Assembly: GCF_030317145.1 (NCBI RefSeq) | Contig: NZ_JASZYE010000004.1 | Span: 62,001-126,000, forward strand | DNA from: Variovorax flavidus | GTDB lineage: Bacteria; Pseudomonadota; Gammaproteobacteria; Burkholderiales; Burkholderiaceae_C | Reading direction: 5' to 3' | Length of the DNA: 64,000 nucleotides | Program-made: the position numbers and the translations under genes | In this document: positions 9,691 to 18,457 of the stretch, one piece after another | How the letters are laid out: every line of letters begins with the position of its first letter | Numbering within the stretch: position 1 is the first letter of the stretch | The notes under the pieces: generated by a model | The model's input: only the letters and a program-made list of their open reading frames with translations | What the model was told of the DNA's origin: nothing | The model's database searches: none

Positions 9691-10704
9691 TCAAGACGCC
9701 TTGGCAGGCGGCTCGGGCAGGATCTTGCGTACCGCCTCCAGCATGCGCTGCCCGACGAGCAATTGCCCGCGCAGTGACAAGTGCGTGTCATTGGGAAAAT
9801 AGAAGTCACGGACCTTCTCTTTTTGTTCCAAGGCGAATCCGAAAAGGTCGGGACCCAGGCCGGTGCCCCTGAACGCATTCACAAAGTCTTTCGAATGGTC
9901 CGGGTTGACATAGATCGTCGTCTTGTTGGGAATCACCATCCAGATGATCGAGCGAGCGGTATGGGCAGCGCCGAAGGCGCGCATCTGCTCCACGTGTTCC
10001 GGGGTGAGTTCGCCGTTATCGTCATCGTCCCGGAAGAATAGTGCCTTGTTGCACAGTCGATTGCTGAACATTGAACAGCCGTCGACAACGGGCCGGGCCC
10101 AGGTCTGCTTGCCCGCGAGGGTCTCGCCAGCCGTTCCCTTTGCCCTGCGCGTGTTTCTGTAAGTGACATAGCCCGAGGTCAGCTTGCCCTTCCAGTTGAG
10201 CTCGAATCCTGGCACCTTTTCCGTAGGCGAGGTGAAGGGATCGAGCCGGGCTTCGAAAGGCCGTTGCATCTTGGTGCATTTTTGTGTTTTGGTCAGGCGC
10301 TCGCCGAGCAGGCGTTCGACGCTTTCGAGAATGACCAACTTCCCACGAAATCCTGCGCGGTCGAGCCAGGCGTCGAAATCGTCACAGAGGGCTTCGTTGA
10401 GTTGTCCCCAATAGATCGTCGTGACGCGGTAGCCTGCCTTGGTCAGGACAGACTGCCAACGGTAAATCATGGAGAAACTGTCTCCTATGACAAGGATGTC
10501 CGCTTCAGTGACCGGGGAGGCGCGGAGGTATTTCGGTTCGACGTGCGGCTGATCGAGTTGCCAGCCGAACTCGTAATCCGAAAGCTGGCCGATCCGGGAC
10601 AGGTCGCCATAGGGGGGCGTCGTGGCCAAGGTGGTGACCAGTAGCGCAACGATGACCGCGAAGCCGGCCAGGAATATCTGCAGCCAGAGTTTTGCAGGCG
10701 TCAT
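9691..10704 (-). CDS. SGNH/GDSL-type (AlgX/AlgJ-like) putative polysaccharide O-acetylation protein
   Basis: This 337-residue membrane-anchored protein has one N-terminal helix at about 8-28, then a periplasmic domain. It carries the SGNH nucleophile block ILVIGDSFS with Ser76, and near the C-terminus a FPNDTHLSLRG block giving Asp306 and His308, the D-x-H pair of AlgJ/AlgX/PatB-like enzymes. Such proteins take acetyl groups delivered by a partner MBOAT and place them on a glycan in the periplasm. That partner is the gene just upstream (gap 8 bases), so the two look like one transfer system. The substrate is unknown. Base use looks slightly less GC-rich than in the neighbours, which could mean later acquisition. 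Confidence 0.72.
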   Translation of the reverse strand: MTPAKLWLQIFLAGFAVIVALLVTTLATTPPYGDLSRIGQLSDYEFGWQLDQPHVEPKYLRASPVTEADILVIGDSFSMIYRWQSVLTKAGYRVTTIYWGQLNEALCDDFDAWLDRAGFRGKLVILESVERLLGERLTKTQKCTKMQRPFEARLDPFTSPTEKVPGFELNWKGKLTSGYVTYRNTRRAKGTAGETLAGKQTWARPVVDGCSMFSNRLCNKALFFRDDDDNGELTPEHVEQMRAFGAAHTARSIIWMVIPNKTTIYVNPDHSKDFVNAFRGTGLGPDLFGFALEQKEKVRDFYFPNDTHLSLRGQLLVGQRMLEAVRKILPEPPAKAS

Positions 10705-10712
10705 ATCGGAAC

Positions 10713-12206
10713 TCAGAACTGAAAATAGAGGAACGGGCTGTAGGAGCCCAGCTTCGACACGCAGAGGCCGAGCAGGATCACTGTCGCGAGCGCCATGAAG
10801 CCGGTGAAGATCCTCGCGACGCGTGGGCGACCGGCCAGCGCCTGGGCTTGAGGCACCCAGCGCTGCAGCGTGATGGTGGGCGGCAGTGCGAGGCAGATGA
10901 ACAGACCCACCAGCATGGTCTGGAAGAACTCCGGCTTCCGGATCGGGACCGGCCCGAATTCATGGAAGGCCACAAGCTCGGTACCGTGCATCCCCAGCAT
11001 GCCCTTGTAGATGTCCATCGCCGCATTCATGCTTTCGGCGCGGAAGACCACCCACGCGATCATCACGCAGATGAAGGTCACGAACCAGCCGAGCACGCGT
11101 GCCAGGCGCCCGGGTTTGGCGTTGCGTCGCACCTTCGCATTCCAGAGATGGTTGATCATCAGGAAGGTGCCGTGCAGGGCGCCCCAGATCACGAAAGTCC
11201 ACGCGGCGCCGTGCCAGAGACCACCCAGGAGCATGGTGAGGAAAAGATTCAGATATCGCCGTGCCGGACCTTTTCGGTTTCCGCCCAGGGGCACGTAGAG
11301 GTAGTCGCGCAGGAAGGTGGACAACGAAATGTGCCAGCGGCGCCAGAACTCGATGATGCTGGTCGACTTGTAGGGCGAATTGAAGTTGAGCGGCAACTGC
11401 ACACCCAGGCACAGCGACAGGCCCACGGCCATGTCCGAGTACCCCGAAAAGTCGAAATAGATTTGCAGCGTATAGGCCATCACCCCAAGCCACGCGGTGT
11501 AGAGCGTCGGAACGGTGCCGTTGTGGACGCCTGTGAACATCAGGTCCGCGTACTCCCCCATCCGATCGCCGATAAGCAGTTTCTTGGCCAGGCCGAAGAC
11601 GAAGATCGCGAGGCCCAGCGAGACCTTGTTCAGGTCCATTCGGTAGGTCGCCGGATTCGCGAACTGCGGCATCATCTGCGCGTGATGGAGCACCGGCCCG
11701 GCGATCAGGTGCGGGAAATAGGTCACGAAGAGCACGTAGTGCACGAAACTGCGCTCGTGGACCTTGTCCTGCCAGCAATCGACGAGAAAGGCGATCTGCG
11801 TGAACGTGTAGAAGGAAATGCCGATCGGCAGCGCCACGTGCAGAAGCGGCAACGGAGAGAGGCCGGCTGCCGCGAGTCCCTCATTCACATTGCTGACGAA
11901 GAAATTCGCGTACTTGAAGGTGGCCAGCACCCCGAGATTGACCACCAGCGCAAACACCAGCATGCGTTTTCGCCCGGCATCGGTTCGTCCCGGGCCTCGC
12001 GTCAGACGCAGTCCCGCCCAGTAGTTGAAGCAGATGGATCCGACCAGCAGCGGAAGCGCCTGAACGCTCCACCAGCCATAGAAGAACAGCGACGCCAGCG
12101 CGAGAAAGCCTGCTGCTGCACGCGCGTTCCGTTTACCGATCAGGAAAAACCCGAAAAAGACGATCGGGAAAAAGCAAAAGATGAACGCGTACGAATTGAA
12201 GAGCAT
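10713..12206 (-). CDS. MBOAT-family (AlgI-like) membrane O-acyltransferase
   Basis: This 497-residue polytopic inner-membrane enzyme resembles AlgI, DltB and PatA. It has about ten or more hydrophobic segments and the MBOAT signatures: YFDFSGYSDMAVGLS, then EFWRRWHISLSTFLRDYLYVPLGG with His292, and LGGLWHGAAWTF with the presumed catalytic His332. The family moves acyl groups from cytoplasmic donors across the membrane to a periplasmic acceptor protein or glycan. It is followed after 8 bases by an SGNH partner. No alginate or cellulose synthesis gene is in the window, so the acceptor glycan is unknown. No clear Shine-Dalgarno is seen before the ATG. Confidence 0.87.
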   Translation of the reverse strand: MLFNSYAFIFCFFPIVFFGFFLIGKRNARAAAGFLALASLFFYGWWSVQALPLLVGSICFNYWAGLRLTRGPGRTDAGRKRMLVFALVVNLGVLATFKYANFFVSNVNEGLAAAGLSPLPLLHVALPIGISFYTFTQIAFLVDCWQDKVHERSFVHYVLFVTYFPHLIAGPVLHHAQMMPQFANPATYRMDLNKVSLGLAIFVFGLAKKLLIGDRMGEYADLMFTGVHNGTVPTLYTAWLGVMAYTLQIYFDFSGYSDMAVGLSLCLGVQLPLNFNSPYKSTSIIEFWRRWHISLSTFLRDYLYVPLGGNRKGPARRYLNLFLTMLLGGLWHGAAWTFVIWGALHGTFLMINHLWNAKVRRNAKPGRLARVLGWFVTFICVMIAWVVFRAESMNAAMDIYKGMLGMHGTELVAFHEFGPVPIRKPEFFQTMLVGLFICLALPPTITLQRWVPQAQALAGRPRVARIFTGFMALATVILLGLCVSKLGSYSPFLYFQF

Positions 12207-12266
12207 CTTGTGGGAGGTGGCGCGCGGAGCCGTCTCGCGCTCCGCATTCTTGTTGTCTGGCGCAGG

Positions 12267-12285
12267 GGCCGGTTGGTGGCCGGCC
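12267..12285 (-). other. Hairpin just after coaE
   Basis: GGCCGG and CCGGCC form a 6-bp stem with a 7-base loop in the 81-base gap between the coaE stop and the MBOAT start. No T-run follows on the minus strand, so it is at best a weak or Rho-assisted stop. Confidence 0.3.
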
Positions 12286-12287
12286 GA

Positions 12288-12890
12288 TTATCGCGCGACG
12301 ATACCAGTCCACCGACTCCACAGATCCCGAACATCGCACGCGAGTTCCGGCATCGACAGGTTCTCGTTGAAGATCACCGCATCGGCCGCCGCCCGGCGTT
12401 GGGCGCGGTTGGCCTGTTGCGCGATGACGGAGCGAACGGCATCGGCCGCCCATCCCGAACGAGCCAGCACGCGACGCAACTGGGTTTCTTCTGTGGCGTC
12501 GATCACCAGCACCCTGTCGACGAGGGCGCGCCAGCGTCTTGATTCGACCAGTAGCGGCACGTCGAACACGATGGGTTGCCCGGTGGCTGCAGTTGCCGCC
12601 TGCCGCTCGCACTCCGCGCCGATCAGCGGATGCAGGATCGCCTCGAGCCGCTTCTTGGCTTGAGCATCGGCGAACACGAGGCTTCGCATGCGCGCCCTGT
12701 CCAGACCGCCATCCTCGGCGAGGATGGATCGACCGAATTCCGCTTCGAGCGCCGGCATGGCGGCCCCCTGCGGCTCGGCGACGGATCGCGCAATCGCATC
12801 GGTGTCGACCAGCTTCGCACCCAGCGAGACCAGCATCGTCGCGACAGTGCTCTTGCCGCTGCCGATGCCGCCGGTCAAGCCGATGCGCAT
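12288..12890 (-). CDS. coaE: Dephospho-CoA kinase
   Basis: CoaE phosphorylates the 3' hydroxyl of dephospho-CoA, the last step of coenzyme A synthesis. The 200-residue protein begins with MRIGLTGGIGSGKSTVA, with the P-loop GGIGSGKS at 8-15. It continues with the family segments VDTDAIAR, HPLI and IVFDVPLLVES. It lies 12 bases after pilD in the typical pilD-coaE arrangement. Confidence 0.95.
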   Translation of the reverse strand: MRIGLTGGIGSGKSTVATMLVSLGAKLVDTDAIARSVAEPQGAAMPALEAEFGRSILAEDGGLDRARMRSLVFADAQAKKRLEAILHPLIGAECERQAATAATGQPIVFDVPLLVESRRWRALVDRVLVIDATEETQLRRVLARSGWAADAVRSVIAQQANRAQRRAAADAVIFNENLSMPELACDVRDLWSRWTGIVAR

Positions 12891-12902
12891 GGCTTCAGGC
12901 CC

Positions 12903-13745
12903 TCAAAGGCCGGCCACGCGGAGGATCGCGTCCGGTCCGAAGATCATGGCCGTAAAGCCGGCACCAGCCAGGAACGGACCGAAGGGCACATAGCCACCTT
13001 CACGCAATCCGCTGCTGAACTTGAGCGCGAGACCGACAACCACGCCGATGACCGACGCCATCAGAATGATCGGCACCAGTGCCTGCCATCCGAACCATGC
13101 GCCGAAAGCTGCGAAGAGCTTGAAGTCGCCGTAGCCCATGCCTTCCTTGCCCGTGGTCAGCTTGAAAAGCCAGTAGACGGCCCATAGCGAGAGGTAGCCC
13201 GCCACCGCACCCCAGACAGCGCTTGCCAGCGGTACGCCGCTGAAGCCAGCGATGGAGGCCAGCAGGCCAGCCCACAGCAAAGGGAGAGTGATGTCATCCG
13301 GCAGCAGGGTGGTGTCCCAGTCGATGAGCGCCAACGCAAGCAGCGCCGCCGCGAAGCCGCACCATGCGAGGCTGCCGATTTGCCCAGGCATGCGCCAGAC
13401 GCACCAGGCGAAAAGCGCACCGGTCACCAGTTCGACCACGGGGTAGCGCATGCTGATCGGCGTCCTGCATGCGGAGCACTTTCCGCGGAGCATGAGATAG
13501 CTCAGGACGGGGACATTCTCATACCAGCGGATCGCGTGCCCGCATTGCTGGCAGCGCGAATGCGGCACCATCAGATTGAACCGCTCGGCAGGTGCGGCGT
13601 CGCCGCCTTCGGCACCCGCGCATTCTGCCGCCCATTGTGCTTCGAGCATCTTGGGCAGGCGATAGATCACGACATTGAGGAAACTGCCGATCAAGAGCCC
13701 CAGCACACCCGCCAGTGCGGCGTCCACCCCCTGCGAAACCAGCAT
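12903..13745 (-). CDS. pilD: Type IV prepilin peptidase / N-methyltransferase PilD
   Basis: PilD cleaves the leader peptide of type IV prepilins and methylates the new N-terminal residue. The start is the ATG at 13745, which shares one base with the pilC stop (TGATG). The 280-residue polytopic protein has an N-terminal GSFLNVVIYRLP, then a zinc domain with two Cys pairs (CQQCG and CSACR). The aspartic protease residues lie in LIDWDTTLLPDD and the GMGYGDFKLFAAFGAW block. All usual key residues are present. It may also process type II secretion pseudopilins. Confidence 0.95.
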   Translation of the reverse strand: MLVSQGVDAALAGVLGLLIGSFLNVVIYRLPKMLEAQWAAECAGAEGGDAAPAERFNLMVPHSRCQQCGHAIRWYENVPVLSYLMLRGKCSACRTPISMRYPVVELVTGALFAWCVWRMPGQIGSLAWCGFAAALLALALIDWDTTLLPDDITLPLLWAGLLASIAGFSGVPLASAVWGAVAGYLSLWAVYWLFKLTTGKEGMGYGDFKLFAAFGAWFGWQALVPIILMASVIGVVVGLALKFSSGLREGGYVPFGPFLAGAGFTAMIFGPDAILRVAGL

Positions 13746-14968
13746 CAGACGACCTGGCCGAGCTTGAAGATGGGCAGGTACATCGAGACCACGATCCCGC
13801 CGATGATCACCCCCAGGAACACGATGATGATGGGTTCCATCAGGCTGGAAAGGCCGGCAACCATGTCGTCGACTTCGGATTCGTAGAAGTCGGCGGCTTT
13901 GCCCAGCATGTGGTCGATCGAGCCCGATTCCTCGCCGATGGCGGTCATCTGCAGCACCATCGACGGGAACAGGTTGGCATTGGTCATCGCCGCCGTGAGG
14001 CTGGTTCCGGTCGAGACCTCCTGCTGGATCTTGCTGGTGGCTTCCGCGTACACCGAATTGCCGGATGCGCCACCCACGGAATCGAGCGCCTCGACCAGCG
14101 GCACGCCAGCGGCGAACATGGTCGCCAGCGTCCGGGTCCAGCGCGCGACACACGATTTGTCGATCAGGGCACCAAAGATCGGCAGGCGCAAAAGGAGGCG
14201 ATCCATGACCTGTTGAACGCGTTCGTTGCGCTTCCAGGCCTGAATGAAGAAATAGAGGCCGCCGCCGATCACGCCGAAGATCAACCACCAATAGGCCACG
14301 AAGAACTCGCTGAGCGCCATGACGAACAGCGTCGGAGCCGGCAGGTCCGCGCCGAAGGAGGTGAACACCTGCTTGAATGCCGGGATCACGAAAATCATGA
14401 TGATCGCCACGACGACGAACGCCACGACGACCACGGACGTCGGATACATCAGCGCCGACTTAATCTTCGACTTGATCGCCTCCGTCTTTTCCATGTAGGT
14501 GGCAAGGCGGTCGAGAAGGTCTTCCAGAATACCCGCGGCCTCGCCGGCTTCGACCAGGTTGCAGTAGAGGCTGTCGAAGTATTTCGGGAACTTGCGGAAC
14601 GCGGACGACAGCGATGTGCCTGTTTCCACGTCGCTGCGAATGTCGTTGAGCAGCTTCGCCACGCTGGGATTCGCATTGCCGCGGCCCACGATGTCGAACG
14701 CCTGCAGCAGGGGCACGCCAGCCTTCATCATGGTGGCCAACTGGCGGGTGAAGATCGCGATGTCCTTCGGCTTGATCGCCTTGCCGGAGCGCATGCGCCG
14801 CTTCTTGATCTTCGTCGTGAGCACGCCCTGGCGCCGCAGCGCCGCCTGCACCTGGTTTTCGCCGGCGGCACGCACTTCGCCGCGTACCGTCTTGCCGTTG
14901 CGGTCCTTGCCCTCCCACTCAAAGACATATTCCTTGAACGTTCGGTTGGATGCTGCTGCCGTTGCCAT
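13745..14968 (-). CDS. pilC: Type IV pilus inner-membrane platform protein PilC
   Basis: PilC is the membrane platform of the pilus assembly machine, touched by the PilB motor. The 407-residue protein contains two T2SF-type helical domains (about 70-195 and about 275-395) and three hydrophobic helices (VVVVAFVVVAIIMIFVIPAF, a second near AYWWLIFGVIGGGLYFFI, and the C-terminal IIIVFLGVIIGGIVVSMYLP). The start is the ATG at 14968 (MATAAASNRTFKEYVFEWEG), after a GGAG at suitable distance; the longer upstream reading overlaps pilB and is rejected. Confidence 0.95.
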   Translation of the reverse strand: MATAAASNRTFKEYVFEWEGKDRNGKTVRGEVRAAGENQVQAALRRQGVLTTKIKKRRMRSGKAIKPKDIAIFTRQLATMMKAGVPLLQAFDIVGRGNANPSVAKLLNDIRSDVETGTSLSSAFRKFPKYFDSLYCNLVEAGEAAGILEDLLDRLATYMEKTEAIKSKIKSALMYPTSVVVVAFVVVAIIMIFVIPAFKQVFTSFGADLPAPTLFVMALSEFFVAYWWLIFGVIGGGLYFFIQAWKRNERVQQVMDRLLLRLPIFGALIDKSCVARWTRTLATMFAAGVPLVEALDSVGGASGNSVYAEATSKIQQEVSTGTSLTAAMTNANLFPSMVLQMTAIGEESGSIDHMLGKAADFYESEVDDMVAGLSSLMEPIIIVFLGVIIGGIVVSMYLPIFKLGQVV

Positions 14969-14988
14969 TGAATCTCCGCTTCTCGATG

Positions 14989-16722
14989 CTATTCGTTGGT
15001 GACTGCAAGCACTTCTTCCAGTGAGGTCAGTCCCTGCATGACTTTTTTCAGGCCCGATTGACGCAGCGAGCGCACGCCCTCGGTCTCGGCCTGCCGCGCG
15101 ATGTCGAGCGCGCTTCCATCGCGAAGAATGATCTTCTGGATCTCTTCGCTGATCGGCATCACCTGGTAGATGCCGACACGACCCTTGTATCCGCCATTGC
15201 ACGCCGAGCAGCCGACCGGGTGATAGGGCTTCCAGGAGTTGTCCAGTTCGTGCGGCTTGAAGCCGGCATCGAGCAACGCCTGTTTCGGCAGGTCGGCAGG
15301 TGCGCGGCACACGGTGCACAGGCGCCGTGCAAGCCGCTGCGCGGTGATCAGGATGACGCTGGATGCGATGTTGAAGGGCGCGATGCCCATGTTGCGCATC
15401 CGTGTGAGGGTCGTGGGCGCATCGTTGGTGTGCAGCGTCGAGAGGACCAGGTGGCCCGTCTGCGCAGCCTTGATCGAGATGTCGGCGGTCTCGAGATCGC
15501 GGATTTCGCCGACCATGATGATGTCTGGATCCTGCCGCAGGAAGGCCCGCAGCGCAGTCGCGAAGGTCAGGCCCGCCCGCTCGTTCACATTGACCTGATT
15601 GACGCCCGGCAGGTTGATTTCCGACGGATCTTCCGCCGTGGCGATGTTCACGCCGGGCTTGTTGAGCAGGTTCAGGCAGGTGTAGAGCGACACGGTCTTG
15701 CCGGAGCCGGTCGGCCCGGTGACCAGCACCATCCCGTAGGGGCGCCCGATGGCGTTGAGCAGACGCTCTTTCTCATCCGCGTCGTAGCCGAGTGCATCGA
15801 TACCGAGGCGCGCGCTGCTCGGATCCAGGATACGGATCACGATCTTCTCGCCGAACAGCGTGGGCAAGGTGCTCACCCGAAAATCGATCACGCGTTCCGG
15901 ACCGATCTTGAGCTTCATCCGGCCGTCTTGCGGAACACGCTTCTCGGAAATGTCCAGCCGGGAAATGACCTTGATGCGCGAAGCCAGCTTGTCCTTGATG
16001 ACCGTTGGCGGGCTTGCGATCTCGCGCAACTCGCCGTCGATGCGGAAGCGAACGCGGTAGTTGTGCTCGTAGGGCTCGAAGTGAATGTCCGACGCACGCA
16101 TGCTGAATGCGTCGAGAAGCATCTTGTGCAGGAAACGGACGACGGGCGCGTCCTCGACCTCGGCGACTGCCGGGTCGTTGGCCTCGCTGGACGTATCCGC
16201 GGAGACATCGTCGAATTCGAACTCCGCGCCGATGATGCTGTCGATGGTTTCGGAGGCGGTGACCGCCGCCGCCTCGATCATGCGGGAGAGCTTGTCGTAC
16301 TCCGCGATGACCCAGTCCACGCCCATCTGGGACGCGAACTTGATTTTTTCGGCGGCCTGCTGATCGGAAGGGTCGGCTGTTGCAACAATGAGACGATTGT
16401 TGCGCTTGCTCAGGACGACGACTCGATACGCTTGGCACAGCTTCGCGTCGAGAAGGTCCTTCGGAAGCCGTTGCGGATCAATGGCATCGAGATCGAGGAG
16501 GGGGGCGCCAAACGCGCTCGACAGCGTGTGGGCCAGATCGGCCGCCGACACGGCGCCGGTGCCGGTCAGTTCCGCAATGAAGCTGGTGCGCCCGCTCAGG
16601 GACTTCTGGTAGATGTCTTCCGCGGCCTTCGCGGCAAGCTTTCCGGCCGAGACCAGCGCGCGTGCGAGCCCGGGGAGGGCGATCGACGAGCTTTCTTTGA
16701 CGAGGGGTTCGGCAGCGGCCAT
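14989..16722 (-). CDS. pilB: Type IV pilus assembly ATPase PilB
   Basis: PilB is the hexameric ATPase that powers pilus extension. The 577-residue protein has an N-terminal MshEN-like domain (about 25-150), a linker, then the motor domain. Walker A GPTGSGKT is at 336-343, the Asp box is around 363-368 (AEDPSEI), and Walker B with catalytic Glu is around 398-408 (PDIIMVGEIRD). The His box is QTGHLVLSTLHTND, and four zinc Cys are at 469, 472, 505 and 508. The Asp box reads EDPSE where EDPVE is usual, a small change. It opens the minus-strand unit pilB-pilC-pilD-coaE. Confidence 0.96.
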   Translation of the reverse strand: MAAAEPLVKESSSIALPGLARALVSAGKLAAKAAEDIYQKSLSGRTSFIAELTGTGAVSAADLAHTLSSAFGAPLLDLDAIDPQRLPKDLLDAKLCQAYRVVVLSKRNNRLIVATADPSDQQAAEKIKFASQMGVDWVIAEYDKLSRMIEAAAVTASETIDSIIGAEFEFDDVSADTSSEANDPAVAEVEDAPVVRFLHKMLLDAFSMRASDIHFEPYEHNYRVRFRIDGELREIASPPTVIKDKLASRIKVISRLDISEKRVPQDGRMKLKIGPERVIDFRVSTLPTLFGEKIVIRILDPSSARLGIDALGYDADEKERLLNAIGRPYGMVLVTGPTGSGKTVSLYTCLNLLNKPGVNIATAEDPSEINLPGVNQVNVNERAGLTFATALRAFLRQDPDIIMVGEIRDLETADISIKAAQTGHLVLSTLHTNDAPTTLTRMRNMGIAPFNIASSVILITAQRLARRLCTVCRAPADLPKQALLDAGFKPHELDNSWKPYHPVGCSACNGGYKGRVGIYQVMPISEEIQKIILRDGSALDIARQAETEGVRSLRQSGLKKVMQGLTSLEEVLAVTNE

Positions 16723-16789
16723 TCAACGAATGTAAGAGACGTGAAAAATTGCTTCACGATCATCGCTGATCGCCTAAGGACTGTAAACC

Positions 16790-16814
16790 GCTGCGCGCGC
16801 TTTGATCGCGCAGC
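16790..16814 (-). other. Hairpin between tRNA-Pro and pilB
   Basis: GCTGCGCG (16790-16797) pairs perfectly with CGCGCAGC (16807-16814), with a 9-base loop. It lies 26 bases after the tRNA-Pro CCA end on the minus strand and about 70 bases before the pilB start. It could end tRNA transcription or structure the pilB leader; no T-run follows. Confidence 0.35.
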
Positions 16815-16840
16815 ATTTGGCAATTACAGCCCGAAAAGGC

Positions 16841-16917
16841 TGGTCGGGGTGAGAGGATTCGAACCTCCGGCCTCTACGTCCCGAACGTAGCGCTCTACCA
16901 GGCTAAGCTACACCCCG
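16841..16917 (-). tRNA. tRNA-Pro (anticodon CGG)
   Basis: Read on the minus strand: acceptor CGGGGTG (16917-16911), D arm with AGCCTGGTAGAGC, anticodon stem CTACG/CGTAG around loop TTCGGGA with anticodon CGG. The T arm contains GTTCGAATC, the discriminator is A and CCA (16843-16841) is encoded. It sits 37 bases after ispB on the same strand. Confidence 0.97.
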
Positions 16918-16954
16918 ATGGTTGCAAGAAAAGAGAGTCGTCCTTCGTGGTGAC

Positions 16955-17947
16955 TTAGGCGCGTCGCTCAAGCAACTGAGCCGCTAATTGTAGCAAACCC
17001 GCGGAGTGCGGATTTGCAGGAAAACCACGAAGTGCGTCCATCGCGCGTTGGGCCTCTGCGGCGGCCGCTGCGCGCGTGGCTTCGAGAGCCCCCGTTTCGC
17101 GCACGATGGCCACGATCTGGGGCAGTTGCGTCGTGTCGCCTGCTTCGATGGCCGCGCGGATCAGGTCGCGCTGTTCCGGCGTGCCTCGTTGCATGGCAAG
17201 AATCAGCGGGAGCGTGGTCTTGCCTTCGCGGAGGTCGTCGCCCACGTTCTTGCCGGTCTCGTTGGCGTTTCCGGCGTAGTCGAGCACGTCGTCGATGACC
17301 TGGAAGGCGGTGCCGAGCGCCTGTCCGTAGGTCGCACAAGCTTGTTCGACTTCAGGCCCTGCGCCGGCCAGCACGGCGGCGAGCCGCGTGCTTGCTTCGA
17401 ACAGCTTGGCTGTCTTCGAGCGAATCACCCGAAGGTAGGCCTCCTCGTCGAGAGATGCGTCGTGCATGTTCATCAACTGAAGCACTTCGCCCTCGGCAAT
17501 GACGTTGGTCGCGTCTGCAAGGATTTCCATGACCCGGACGTCGTTGGCGTCCAGCATCATCTGGAAAGCGCGGGAATAGAGGAAGTCTCCGACGAGAACG
17601 CTGGCCGGGTTTCCGAACGACTCGTTGGCTGTCGGACGGCCGCGGCGAAGGGTGGATTCGTCCACGACGTCGTCGTGCAGCAGGGTCGCCGTGTGAATGA
17701 ATTCGACAACCGCAGCGAGGTTGAAGCGTTGCTCCTCGCGGTAGCCGAGCGCGCCGGCCATGAGAAGGAGCAAGGCGGGTCGCAAGCGCTTGCCGCCTGC
17801 GGAAATGATGTATCTGGATACTTGGCGGACCAGCGGCACGCCAGTGTCGAGGCGGCGGCTGATGACGCGGTCGACTCCCGCCATGTCTTCGGCGATGAGG
17901 TCGAGAACGGCAGCGGCGGGGGAGGTGTCGGCGGCGGGAACTGACAA
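16955..17947 (-). CDS. ispB: Octaprenyl/polyprenyl diphosphate synthase
   Basis: This trans-polyprenyl diphosphate synthase makes the long side chain of ubiquinone. Both Asp-rich motifs are present: LLHDDVVDESTLRRG and FQVIDDVLDYAG. GGKRLRPALLLL and the C-terminal GLLQLAAQLLERRA are also typical. The start is uncertain. ATG 17884 would cut into the conserved LIAEDMAGVD segment (compare LTAQDMAGVN in E. coli), so I prefer the TTG at 17947, giving 330 residues. No clear Shine-Dalgarno precedes either. It is divergent from rplU and may supply the quinone pathway whose ubi genes lie at 45.8-49.8 kb. Confidence 0.9.
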   Translation of the reverse strand: MSVPAADTSPAAAVLDLIAEDMAGVDRVISRRLDTGVPLVRQVSRYIISAGGKRLRPALLLLMAGALGYREEQRFNLAAVVEFIHTATLLHDDVVDESTLRRGRPTANESFGNPASVLVGDFLYSRAFQMMLDANDVRVMEILADATNVIAEGEVLQLMNMHDASLDEEAYLRVIRSKTAKLFEASTRLAAVLAGAGPEVEQACATYGQALGTAFQVIDDVLDYAGNANETGKNVGDDLREGKTTLPLILAMQRGTPEQRDLIRAAIEAGDTTQLPQIVAIVRETGALEATRAAAAAEAQRAMDALRGFPANPHSAGLLQLAAQLLERRA

Positions 17948-18072
17948 AGCAAGGGCGCTTGCGCGCTGCGTGAGATGCGACGATGGCGCAGGGCTGAAGT
18001 CACGGATTATAGGGAGACGAATCCGCCCGATTCGGCTCCGCTTCCGCCCCGTGGCCCAAGAAACGCCTCTCG

Positions 18073-18081
18073 TGCTAGAAT
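18073..18081 (+). promoter_or_regulatory. Extended -10 promoter candidate for rplU-rpmA
   Basis: TGCTAGAAT has the TGn extension plus a near-consensus -10 (TAGAAT). It lies 53 bases upstream of the rplU ATG and has no recognisable -35 box. Confidence 0.45.
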
Positions 18082-18085
18082 CTAG

Positions 18086-18111
18086 GGCTCTGCGGAATTC
18101 GCCGCGGAGCC
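18086..18111 (+). promoter_or_regulatory. Leader hairpin of the rplU mRNA
   Basis: GGCTCTGCGG (18086-18095) pairs with CCGCGGAGCC (18102-18111) with one G-T wobble and a 6-base loop. It starts right after the predicted transcription start and ends 22 bases before the rplU ATG. It could be a ribosomal-protein binding leader. Confidence 0.35.
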
Positions 18112-18133
18112 ATCTTATTCCCAAGAGGTCAAC

Positions 18134-18445
18134 ATGTACGCGGTCATAAAAACCGGCGGCAAGCAGTATCGCGTTGCTTCCGGCGAGAAAATTAAAGTAG
18201 AACAGATTGCTGCGGACGTAGGCCAGGAAATCGTGATCGACCAAGTGCTCGCAGTCGGCGACGGCAGCGCAATCAAGGTTGGTACGCCCCTGGTGTCCGG
18301 CGCAACGGTGACAGTCACGGTACTGTCGCACGGCAAGCACGACAAGGTTCGCATCTTCAAGATGCGCCGTCGCAAGCACTATCAGAAACGTCAAGGCCAT
18401 CGCCAGCAGTTCACCGAGCTGCAAATCGGCGCGATCGCCGGCTAA
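18134..18445 (+). CDS. rplU: Ribosomal protein bL21
   Basis: This 103-residue large-subunit protein has the expected start [20 protein letters not shown] and the RNA-binding basic segment [18 protein letters not shown]. The length equals E. coli L21. An AGAGG Shine-Dalgarno lies at 18124-18128. It is co-transcribed with rpmA 12 bases downstream. Confidence 0.98.
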   Translation: MYAVIKTGGKQYRVASGEKIKVEQIAADVGQEIVIDQVLAVGDGSAIKVGTPLVSGATVTVTVLSHGKHDKVRIFKMRRRKHYQKRQGHRQQFTELQIGAIAG

Positions 18446-18457
18446 GGAGCTGATTCC

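Noticed and set aside
13745-15319. Longer pilC reading with about 117 extra N-terminal residues
   Set aside because: The extra part overlaps pilB in another frame and has no similarity; ATG 14968 has a Shine-Dalgarno and the family N-terminus.
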